Shown: positions 1 to 7,000 of the stretch, piece by piece
How positions within the stretch are numbered: the stretch's first letter is position 1
Layout of the letters: the number at the start of each line of letters is the position of its first letter
Source of the DNA: Anaerolineae bacterium
GTDB lineage: Bacteria; Chloroflexota; Anaerolineae; Aggregatilineales; Phototrophicaceae
Assembly (NCBI GenBank): GCA_015492875.1
Contig: WGEI01000163.1
Location: forward strand, 1-8,188
DNA length: 8,188 bases
Reading direction: 5' to 3'
The notes under the pieces: generated by a model
What the model saw: the letters and a program-made list of their open reading frames with translations, nothing else
What the model was told of the DNA's origin: nothing
The model's database searches: none
Position numbers and translations under genes: made by a program

Positions 1-186
1 CAATAATACATTCTGCTGAGATACGCCCACGCCGTAGCTGAGGTTATTCGCAATTGCATAAGCGCCTATCATGGCCGCAACCAACAAGACCATAAAAAGC
101 GGTAATAAAAAGCGCCAACGCAACGATATAAAGCGGGAATGAGGTGAAATATTCGATTTTTCTGATGATTGCACTTGTTCGTCCAT
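1..186 (-). CDS. N-terminal fragment of a membrane-anchored protein, possibly sensor/HAMP type (truncated by window edge)
   Basis: The first 62 codons are visible, starting at the ATG at 186-184; the frame is still open at base 1, so the gene continues outside the window. A polar N-terminus of about 24 residues (MDEQVQSSEK...) ends in the basic pair R23/R26 and is followed by one strong transmembrane segment at about residues 27-48. The segment leads into NNLSYGVGVSQQN, which should lie outside the membrane. A short basic cytoplasmic tail, one membrane helix and then an external region is the usual beginning of sensor kinases, HAMP/GGDEF proteins and chemoreceptors, but no catalytic domain is visible, so the class is a guess. 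It lies 39 bases after the M23 peptidase on the same strand and may be co-transcribed with it. I see no strong Shine-Dalgarno before the ATG, only a weak GGA about 14 bases upstream. Confidence 0.75.
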   Translation of the reverse strand, partial: MDEQVQSSEKSNISPHSRFISLRWRFLLPLFMVLLVAAMIGAYAIANNLSYGVGVSQQNVLL

Positions 187-225
187 AAGGTCAGTATATC
201 CGAAATGCGGGTTATCTGTTACAGG

Positions 226-1083
226 TTAACAAGAAGTGTACCCCCGACTGGAGAATGTGAGCGGGTCTACGGGAATATCGTTGATGCGCGTTTCATAATG
301 CACATGGGGGCCAGAACTGTTGCCCGTACTACCGCTCCATGCAATGATACTCCCTTTGCCAACAAGCTGGTCTACGGTAACGTTAAATGACGTATTATGC
401 GCGTAATAGGTGATAAATGGGCCATTTTGCAAAATCACAAGGTAACCATAACCCACATCGCTCCAACCAGCAAAAATCACCTTGCCGCTATGTGTGGCGC
501 GCACTGCCGTACCTAAAGGTATGCCTAAATCTACGCCCGAATGGTAAGCATGAAAGCGTTGCGTCAATACGCCATCAACAGGCAACCCTGCAGGGGCACA
601 AGATTCACCTGCATAAGGCAATGTGCGCGGGGTCTCGTCGTTCCCCACTAACGTCGGCAGAGGTTGGCCCGGAACAGCGGGCAGTGGTAATGGCGGTGAA
701 GTGGGATAAGGCAAGGGAGTAGGCAAAGGTGTAGGCTCGATGAACTCAAAATTACTATTACCGCTAGAGGGTAAATACAGGCCAATGGCTTGAATATCAG
801 AAGGCTGCACATCGAAAGCGGAGTTTTGATAACCGAGTTCGTCATCATGCAAGTAATCGAATAGTGATAGGTCAATTGCCCCAAATGGCGCTAGAGGGGT
901 CGGTAAATCAGCCATCACTGTTACGGCTAATGGCGTGTGTATAGAGGGCACAGGTGCATTTGTTACAGCTAGTAAACCGCTACCATAAGCGACAAGCCCA
1001 ATAAGCACAACAATGACGAGAGCGACGGGTAGAAGTAAGCCATAGCGTTGGAAAAAGTTTCTTTGTTTACGCATATCTGGCAT
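226..1083 (-). CDS. Membrane-anchored M23 (LytM-type) peptidoglycan endopeptidase
   Basis: This is a 285-residue zinc metalloendopeptidase expected to cut peptide cross-links in peptidoglycan outside the cytoplasmic membrane. A basic N-terminus (MPDMRKQRNFFQR) is followed by one transmembrane helix at about 15-40 with no signal-peptidase site that I can recognise, so it is probably a type II membrane anchor. Residues about 43-116 have no recognised fold. Residues 117-143 are a Pro/Thr/Leu-rich linker (PTPLPTPLP pattern). The LytM domain covers about 170-277. The zinc ligands H181 and D185 (HSGVD) and H262 (HVH) are present, as are the catalytic histidines H229 (YYAH) and H260, so the enzyme should be active rather than a degenerate LytM regulator. 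Single cysteines C162 and C285 flank the domain. An in-frame TAA lies four codons upstream of the first ATG, which fixes the start at M1 or M4. No clear Shine-Dalgarno is seen. Confidence 0.93.
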   Translation of the reverse strand: MPDMRKQRNFFQRYGLLLPVALVIVVLIGLVAYGSGLLAVTNAPVPSIHTPLAVTVMADLPTPLAPFGAIDLSLFDYLHDDELGYQNSAFDVQPSDIQAIGLYLPSSGNSNFEFIEPTPLPTPLPYPTSPPLPLPAVPGQPLPTLVGNDETPRTLPYAGESCAPAGLPVDGVLTQRFHAYHSGVDLGIPLGTAVRATHSGKVIFAGWSDVGYGYLVILQNGPFITYYAHNTSFNVTVDQLVGKGSIIAWSGSTGNSSGPHVHYETRINDIPVDPLTFSSRGYTSC

Positions 1084-1347
1084 TGTACAGCAAAGTTAAC
1101 TAATATGCCCCTTAAACATGCGCACTTGAAAGGAATTTTATCTTACAGGTAGATTAGAGGGATTCGCTACGGGTTTAGTCAGCGGGTAACCAAACTCATT
1201 CCTGTGGGGTTATCGCTTATAGAAAACGTCGCAGCTATTCATGCGCATAGTGGTGTTGCTATTGTCCATCCGTTTCACATTCAGATTCCTCACGTTACGA
1301 AGTACACACGGGTTATTTTTTGAAACAACAGCGCGCGATTTAAGCCA

Positions 1348-1356
1348 TGCTATAAA
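1348..1356 (+). promoter_or_regulatory. Candidate extended -10 promoter for the glycosyltransferase gene
   Basis: The sequence TGCTATAAA fits the extended -10 form TGnTATAAT with one mismatch. A TTGAAA at 1320-1325 lies 25 bases upstream of the hexamer, too far for a normal -35, but extended -10 promoters can do without one. Transcription would start near 1363, giving a leader of about 24 bases that contains the Shine-Dalgarno. The call rests on motif shape only. Confidence 0.35.
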
Positions 1357-1377
1357 AACCCACCAGATAATTATAAA

Positions 1378-1383
1378 GGGGAG
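1378..1383 (+). promoter_or_regulatory. Shine-Dalgarno for the GT4 gene
   Basis: GGGGAG lies just before the ATG at 1387, with three bases between them. The purine-rich tract extends back to 1375 (AAAGGGGAGA). It supports the ATG at 1387 and therefore the 40-residue extension in front of the GT4 domain. Confidence 0.6.
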
Positions 1384-1386
1384 ACT

Positions 1387-2673
1387 ATGGCCTCTCATAG
1401 ATTACTGGAAATTCTCTCTCAGTTTGATGAGACCTTTATCCAGAAGGCGTTTGGCAGCCTCCCTGAACTCATCACAGAGAAACATCAGCCCACACTCGCC
1501 CCAATAAAACGGGTGGCTATTATTGCTGAGGCCTTTTTGCCTAAGGTGGACGGGGTCAGTAAAACAGCTTACCTCACCGTTCGCTATTTGCAGCAGACTG
1601 GGCGCGACGTGTTGGTTTTAGCGCCAGATATTGCCATAGAAGCGTTAGGGCCTAGCCGCGTTATCCCGATGCCCTCTCTGGGATTATGGCTAGCGCCAGA
1701 AACACGGGTCGCCCTACCTCATCCAGCGGTTAATCGCCATTTGCACGAATTTCGGCCAGATATCGTTCACCTGTTTAGCCCAGCGCTGATGTCGTTCAAT
1801 GCCACGATTGCAGCCCATCGCATGGGAGTGCCAGTCATTGCCAATTATCAAACAGACATCCCCGGTTATGCTGAACAATATGGCCTCCCGTTTTTAGCGA
1901 GACCAGCACGGGAGTGGATGAAGTTTATTCACAATAGTTGCCATCTCACATTAGCGCCCTCTCAAGCCACGGCGTCACAACTACGACAATGGGGCTATAA
2001 GCGGCTGAGAATTTGGGGGCGTGGCGTCAATGCACAGCGGTTCAATCCAGCGCGGCGCTCTGAGATATGGCGCAAAAAACTACTCAATGGGCGCGATGAT
2101 GCGCTGTTATGTGTCTATGCAGGCCGTTTAGCAAACGAAAAACAGATAGAATTACTGATTGATGTCGCCCAATTAGAGGGCGTTGCGCTGACGATTATTG
2201 GCGATGGCGCGCGCCGAGAGGAACTTGAGCAATACTTCGCAAGCACACAGACTTACTTCACCGGGTATCTTTTTGGCGATGATTTGGCTGAAGCGTTGGC
2301 CAGCGCTGACGTGTTCCTATTCACAGGGCCAAATGAAACTTTTGGGCAAGTCGTGCAGGAGGCAATGGCTTCTGGGTTACCTGCGATTGTCATCGATGCT
2401 GGCGGTGTAGCCGACCTAGTGCAAAATGGGGTAACTGGCTATAAATGCCCACCATCACCACCAGCTTTTGCGGAAAAGGTGCGGCTATTGCGAGATACCC
2501 CCGACCTGCGGCAACAACTGGGGGAACAAGCGCGCGCTTTTGCACTATCCCGACCCTGGTCAGACATTATGGCTCAACTAGAAAGTTATTACTCAGAAGC
2601 GCTGCGTCTCAATACACGCTACCAACGCATTTTTCAAAAATTGCGCCCCATGATGCCACCAAAAGGAGTATAA
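1387..2673 (+). CDS. GT4-family glycosyltransferase, MgtA/SQD2-like
   Basis: This 428-residue retaining GT-B glycosyltransferase probably moves a sugar from a nucleotide-sugar donor to a lipid or glycan at the cytoplasmic face of the membrane. The N-terminal (acceptor) Rossmann domain starts at about residue 41 with the basic beta strand IKRVAIIAEAFLPKVDGVSKT; PDIVHLFSP (124-132) and ANYQTDIPGYAEQYG (152-166) follow and resemble the MgtA/SQD2 group (mannosyl- or sulfoquinovosyl-diacylglycerol synthases). The donor domain shows GRGVNAQRFNP (211-221), YAGRLANEKQ (244-253), IIGDG (270-274), and the hallmark EX7E motif with E317 and E325 (NETFGQVVQE), then AGGVADLVQNGVTG. There is no transmembrane segment or signal peptide. 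Residues 1-40 form an extension not needed for the fold, but the ATG has a good Shine-Dalgarno. The gene ends 39 bases before mgsA on the same strand and is probably co-transcribed with it. The exact donor and acceptor cannot be read from the sequence. Confidence 0.92.
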   Translation: MASHRLLEILSQFDETFIQKAFGSLPELITEKHQPTLAPIKRVAIIAEAFLPKVDGVSKTAYLTVRYLQQTGRDVLVLAPDIAIEALGPSRVIPMPSLGLWLAPETRVALPHPAVNRHLHEFRPDIVHLFSPALMSFNATIAAHRMGVPVIANYQTDIPGYAEQYGLPFLARPAREWMKFIHNSCHLTLAPSQATASQLRQWGYKRLRIWGRGVNAQRFNPARRSEIWRKKLLNGRDDALLCVYAGRLANEKQIELLIDVAQLEGVALTIIGDGARREELEQYFASTQTYFTGYLFGDDLAEALASADVFLFTGPNETFGQVVQEAMASGLPAIVIDAGGVADLVQNGVTGYKCPPSPPAFAEKVRLLRDTPDLRQQLGEQARAFALSRPWSDIMAQLESYYSEALRLNTRYQRIFQKLRPMMPPKGV

Positions 2674-2674
2674 T
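2669..2674 (+). promoter_or_regulatory. Possible internal -10 box for mgsA
   Basis: A perfect TATAAT overlaps the stop codon of the glycosyltransferase gene. Transcription from it would begin near 2681, about 30 bases before the mgsA start. No -35 is found at 16-18 bases; TTGCGC at 2641-2646 is 22 bases away. This may be chance, since GTATAA here comes from the last codon plus the stop. Confidence 0.25.
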
Positions 2675-2701
2675 CGCGGGGATGGCTTTACACGACACAG
2701 C

Positions 2702-2707
2702 GAAGGG
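2702..2707 (+). promoter_or_regulatory. Shine-Dalgarno for mgsA
   Basis: GAAGGG lies five bases before the ATG at 2713 and eight before a second in-frame ATG at 2716. Either could be the true start; the difference is one residue. Confidence 0.55.
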
Positions 2708-2712
2708 AAACA

Positions 2713-3096
2713 ATGATGACAGAATCACGCCCCACCCTTGCCCTAATAGCCCATGATGGCAAAAAGGCGGATATGGTTGCATTCGCGCTGGAAAATAAAG
2801 AAGTGCTTCAACGCTACAAACTCGTAGCGACTAGCACAACGGGGCAAATGTTGGCGGAAAAAGCGGGGTTAGCGGTGCAACGATTCTTAAGTGGGCCAAT
2901 CGGTGGCGATGTGCAAATTGCAGCACTGGTGGCGGAAGGGAAAATTGCAGCCGTATTTTTCTTTGTAGACCCGCTGGGCAAACATCCGCATGACCCAGAT
3001 ATTCAAGGGTTGTTGCGCATTTGTAACGCCCATGACGTACCATTGGCGACAAATCCCGCAACGGCGGCATTCATCATCTCATCAAAGGCCCTTTAA
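2713..3096 (+). CDS. mgsA: Methylglyoxal synthase
   Basis: This 127-residue enzyme converts dihydroxyacetone phosphate to methylglyoxal and phosphate in the cytoplasm. This glycolytic bypass relieves sugar-phosphate build-up and is normally inhibited by phosphate. The single MGS-like domain fills the whole protein. With a constant offset of five residues, the key E. coli positions are all present: H14-D15 (E. coli H19-D20), K18, the phosphate loop T40-S-T-T43, S60-G61 in SGPIGGD, the catalytic base D66 (E. coli D71), D86, H93 (H98) and D96 (D101) in HPHDPD. The C-terminal part LRICNAHDVPLATNPATA is also typical. The one departure is S41 where the family normally has glycine (ATGTTG). Length is shorter than E. 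coli MgsA (152) because both tails are trimmed. The gene follows the GT4 gene by 39 bases and ends at a short hairpin facing a converging operon. Confidence 0.96.
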   Translation: MMTESRPTLALIAHDGKKADMVAFALENKEVLQRYKLVATSTTGQMLAEKAGLAVQRFLSGPIGGDVQIAALVAEGKIAAVFFFVDPLGKHPHDPDIQGLLRICNAHDVPLATNPATAAFIISSKAL

Positions 3097-3103
3097 CTCA
3101 ACT

Positions 3104-3121
3104 GAGGGGGGGATGCCCCTC
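3104..3121. terminator. Short GC-rich hairpin between convergent genes, weak terminator
   Basis: GAGGGG (3104-3109) pairs perfectly with CCCCTC (3116-3121) across a six-base loop, and is followed on the plus strand by CTTTA. The 35 bases between the mgsA stop and the stop of the membrane-protein gene hold nothing else. The T tract is only three bases long, so it is at best a weak rho-independent terminator. On the minus strand no T run follows the hairpin. Confidence 0.4.
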
Positions 3122-3131
3122 TTTACGCCAT

Positions 3132-4094
3132 TCATTCTCGCTTTTGCGCGCTACGAATCGCCCATTGAAGGCAATAATCGGCTAACAGTGCTTGCAGGAA
3201 AACCGCGCCCAGTAGCAATGCCCCCAGAAAAATGCTATAAGGCAATAACGCCCAGATTGTGGCGAAAAACCCCAATTGCAAGATTATCAAGCCCCAGCCG
3301 CCAAGCAAAGCGAACATGACCAGCGAGAGCCATATAAGCCAGTCAGGGGTATCTATACCGCTCAAAAATTGGGAGATGACAACGCCGAAAAAGACCAACG
3401 CCCCTATTCTGAGGATGAGCCATATACCAAGCGCAATCACCCGATATACACGGTCATGAAACCAAGTTGAAAACAAAAGCCCCAGTGCGGCCTCAAACCC
3501 AACCGAAGTGAAGGGCAATAAAATGACAGCGGCCATCGCCGCAGCCAGAAGCAAGGTGGCCACGAGTAATGACACTGTTGGCGTGATATTGGCTACCAGC
3601 AAATCTAAGTAGCCGCCCCTGAAAGCGGTGAGGTCGTATAATATGCCGATAATGAGCACTAATCGGATAAGATAAGCGAGGCTTAAATAGGGGGCAAGGC
3701 GATAATATACCGACGCCCAACGCGCCCGAAACGAGAGCGCTATACCATCTTCAGTCGCGCGCAAGCTATCCCAGCGCTGTTGTTGCTTTTCCGAGCCAAC
3801 GGCTGCAATCGTGGTATTCATCGCACGTATGATAAGCACAAGTTGGATGAGCAAGGCGGGCAAAAAGAGCATTTGCCATATTAGCTCTGAGGCGATGGAT
3901 GACCATGTAAAAGGCTGTAGGATATTGAGCAAAGCGACACTGATTAACACAATCAAGAAAAAGCTAGCAACAGCAACAGCCTGCTGGCTGAGATAGCGTC
4001 GTAAAGAGAAGGGGACATCGCGCAAATATTGGCGCATAAAGGTGTGATTTGGGCGCGCCCACGCTGGTAAGGATTGCGCTAAACGTCGCAGCAT
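3132..4094 (-). CDS. Multi-pass integral membrane protein of unknown function, coupled to addA
   Basis: The product is a 320-residue polytopic membrane protein that I do not recognise as a named family. A basic N-terminal region (1-38, with many Arg) should be cytoplasmic. Hydrophobic segments lie at about 39-60, 71-91, 133-155, 174-194, 216-241 and 252-273, plus an uncharged stretch at 274-305 that could hold one or two more; the C-terminus RSAQKRE is basic. The charged loop 92-132 contains SEKQQQRWDSLRATEDG followed by RARW. This pattern (acidic/basic cluster, Trp-x-x-Leu-Arg-x-Thr, then a basic residue before the next helix) recalls the cytoplasmic coupling loop of ABC-2 type permeases, but no ATPase gene is present, so this is only a hint. 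The start ATG overlaps the addA stop by one base (TAATG) and has a good AGGAG, so the start is well supported and translation is probably coupled to addA. Confidence 0.85.
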   Translation of the reverse strand: MLRRLAQSLPAWARPNHTFMRQYLRDVPFSLRRYLSQQAVAVASFFLIVLISVALLNILQPFTWSSIASELIWQMLFLPALLIQLVLIIRAMNTTIAAVGSEKQQQRWDSLRATEDGIALSFRARWASVYYRLAPYLSLAYLIRLVLIIGILYDLTAFRGGYLDLLVANITPTVSLLVATLLLAAAMAAVILLPFTSVGFEAALGLLFSTWFHDRVYRVIALGIWLILRIGALVFFGVVISQFLSGIDTPDWLIWLSLVMFALLGGWGLIILQLGFFATIWALLPYSIFLGALLLGAVFLQALLADYCLQWAIRSAQKRE

Positions 4095-7000
4095 TATGGC
4101 GTCTCCTGAGTATCCATCACTTGCTCAATATGATGCTCTATAGCGGCTACTTCTTGCTGCCAAACTTCTGTTGGCACAGTGATGCTACGCCCATAACGGA
4201 TATAGTGAATATGCACTTGTGGCGGTTGAACTGCACCAAAACGCTCTAAGTATTTCCATGTAGCAGCAGCATATACCCCAACCTGAAGATAGTAACGGCG
4301 GGCATGAGTAACTAAGGTTTGCCCCTTCCACAAGGTAGCGGTTTTATAATCAACAATATGCCATTGCCCGTTGTGTTTGAATAACAAGTCAATCACACCA
4401 TGAATGAGCCGCTGCCCAATAGGATAGATGAATGGCAACTCGGTATAGAATGGCTCACCTCGTCTGCGGGCGTCCTCGCCTTGTTGGTACAACGTACTAC
4501 CTTGAAACTGTATGAGTAGTTCTTCGGCCTGTTGAACCGCCCAATCTATCGCTTTATCGGTCATCAAACCAACTTGCGAGGCGTACCCGCGCAGAATATC
4601 GCGCATATTGGGCGTTTGGTTGGGAAAACGCCAATGACGGAGCGCCGCATGCACCATTTCACCAATTTGGCGGGCGCTGGCAGGGCGCGTGACACGTGGC
4701 AATGTGGCCAAACGAACGATAGATGGCGCATCCTGCCTTAAGCGGTTCAGTAAGCGCCGTCTATATTGAGGGCGTTCCTGCTCATCGCCCCAAGCCACAG
4801 CGCCAACATCCGCTAAGTGGGAGGCCGAAAGATGGCGAGCGATTGCCGTTGGCTCTACTTGCACGGTTGCTAATCCGAGGGGAGGTTGCGCCTGCTCGTT
4901 GAAGGGTTTCAGTTGGCGAACGGCTACCCTATCCCACAAAGGCACTTGAGAGGCTGTTCTACTTTGGCCGCGACGGAGTGGCTTATCACGGAGAATGACC
5001 TCTACACCCGCTATATCAGGTTTAAGCGCATTATCTAGCTTTAAGGCATTCCATAGCCAACCGAGCCATGTGTCTTTACCAGAAAGATTCTCTATTTTTT
5101 CCACATAAGCGCTGATGATGAGGTAATCTTGGGCGCGGGTTGCGGCAACATAAAACAAGCGGCGGCTTTCGGCTATCTCCCGCGCTTTTTGCAATTCAGA
5201 TAAATAGGTGTAATAAAACGGTTTTTCAGACTTCGCGGAGGTTGTATTCACTCTGCAAGCCCATGAATCGCCATCGCGCACCAACAAATCTCTCGAAGCA
5301 CTTATCGCAGTTCCGTCAATATCGGCGATAATCACAACAGGAAATTCTAGCCCTTTACTGGCATGAACAGTCATAAGCTGTACAGCATCTTCAGGCGTTA
5401 AAGCCGCTTCGCTCTCTCGAACCTCGCGGTCAGTGATGTCTTCGATGTAACGCAGGAACTCACCAAGCATGACTTTGCCGCTCAAGCGGGCAATTTCTAC
5501 CAGTTTCTCTACATTGCGGCGCAACCGATTGCCACCTTGCAGGCTGCTCAGCGTGGCTAAATACCCCGTTTCGCGCAAGGCATAGTTGATTAAATCGGCA
5601 ATTAACGCCCGCCCGATATGTTTTTGCAGGTGCTGTAAGCAAGAGCGCGCTGCTGCTAACAGTTGCTGCTCATCGGGGGAAAAGTCAGCTGAATTAGCGC
5701 TAAACAGCGCATCCCATAAAGCAGTTTTTCTATCTCGCCGCAAACGATATAACATATCATCGCTGAAACCAAATAAGGGAGAGCGCAAAGCAACTGCTAA
5801 CGCAAGATTGTCCTGCGGGTTATAAGCGGCGCGTAGCAGATTGAGCACATCCCAAATTTCTTGCCGCTTGAAGAAACTGCTCCCGCCTAGCGTCACATAG
5901 TGGAGGCCAACATCTTTGAAGGCATCTTCATAGGTGGCGAGGTAGGTTGTGCGGCGGAAAAGCACCGCTATATCGCCCAATTCTATGGGGCGGGTTGCTT
6001 GTTTGTGTTTATCGTAAATTAGGAGCTTGGCATCGATCATTTGCTGAATACGTTCAGCGATTTCATAAGCTTCCCAGATATATTTATCGTCTACATCATC
6101 TTTTGATTCTGGGTTTAATAACAATAGCTCAACGGGGGGCTTATCAGTGGGCGCGTCTAATCGCATGGCTTCCATAGGCTGGCCATAAGCAATTTCATAA
6201 TCGCGTACCGGGCTATGCTCATCACGGCAGAGTATTTGACTGAAAATGTGGTTAATCACATCAATTAAACCTTGATGGCTGCGGAAAGAGCGGGTTAACG
6301 CTATCGTCTGGCCACCGCCACACTCAATCGCCCGCTGTACGCGCCCAAAAACGCTGACATCTGCGCCACGAAAGGCATAAATGCTCTGACGGGGGTCACC
6401 AACGACAAACAAGCCAGATGGTGGCGCAAGTGCTTTGATGATATACCATTGTGTTTGATTAGTGTCCTGAAATTCATCGACCAGTATATGACGCACTTCG
6501 CCTCTATAGCGGTTGCGAATATCCTCGCCCTGTGCCCCTTCAAGCAGCGCGCAAGTATAATGCTCTAAGTCATCATAGTCTAATGCGTTGATATTTTTCT
6601 TGAGAGCTTGATAGCGCGCTTGAATACGCGCAATCAACGAGAGCCACAAGTGCTGATTATCAGCGGCGTGTTCATCAAGTTGGCTGATGGGCGCGAGGTT
6701 TAGAGATTTTACATACTCACAGAACGCCTTTAATACATTTTTATATTCATTTAAAAATTCTTTTCCTCCCCAACTTTTGGCGCTACCACCTTGCAGATTA
6801 ATAACCTTATACGTGGCTTCAAGTAGCTGAACGACTTCATAGGGGTTAGCTTCTTCCTGCGCCAATATCAATTTTAATCGGGCGAGGTTTTGGTGAACGG
6901 TGTTGACAACAAGCCAGATTTTGTCTTGTAAGTTGTCGGGTTGAGGAATAGACAACACATTTTGTGCAAACGGCGAGGCTAGTACCCTTTGAGCGCTATC

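Larger units (their letters stand above)
1084..1386. other. Divergent intergenic region between M23 peptidase and GT4 glycosyltransferase
   Basis: This 303-base stretch separates two divergently transcribed genes and should hold both promoters. No convincing small gene, tRNA or riboswitch was found: the short open frames here lack start signals and recognisable protein features. On the plus side there is an extended -10 candidate and a Shine-Dalgarno, listed separately. No good sigma-70 promoter is visible for the minus-strand M23 gene. CATGCGCA occurs twice (1117-1124 and 1240-1247); the second copy lies in the perfect palindrome ATGCGCAT (1241-1248). Their role is unknown. Confidence 0.6.

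Noticed and set aside
211..230. Imperfect hairpin GTTATCTG-TTA-CAGGTTAAC overlapping the stop of the M23 gene, considered as a terminator.
   Set aside because: It is AU-rich with a bulge and a G-U pair, has no following T run, and lies only 25 bases before the next gene on the same strand.
417..722. Open frame on the plus strand opposite the M23 gene, and similar frames opposite addA.
   Set aside because: They are antisense shadows of strongly supported genes, with no start signal and no recognisable protein features.
1210..1507. Short open frames in the divergent region (1210-1398 minus, 1241-1507 plus).
   Set aside because: They overlap the well-supported GT4 start, lack Shine-Dalgarno sequences, and their products show no recognisable fold or composition.
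6720..6785. AT-rich patch within addA, considered as a sign of inserted or foreign DNA.
   Set aside because: The reading frame is intact and the residues (about 278-300, a Lys/Asn/Phe-rich stretch) explain the composition; there are no flanking repeats.
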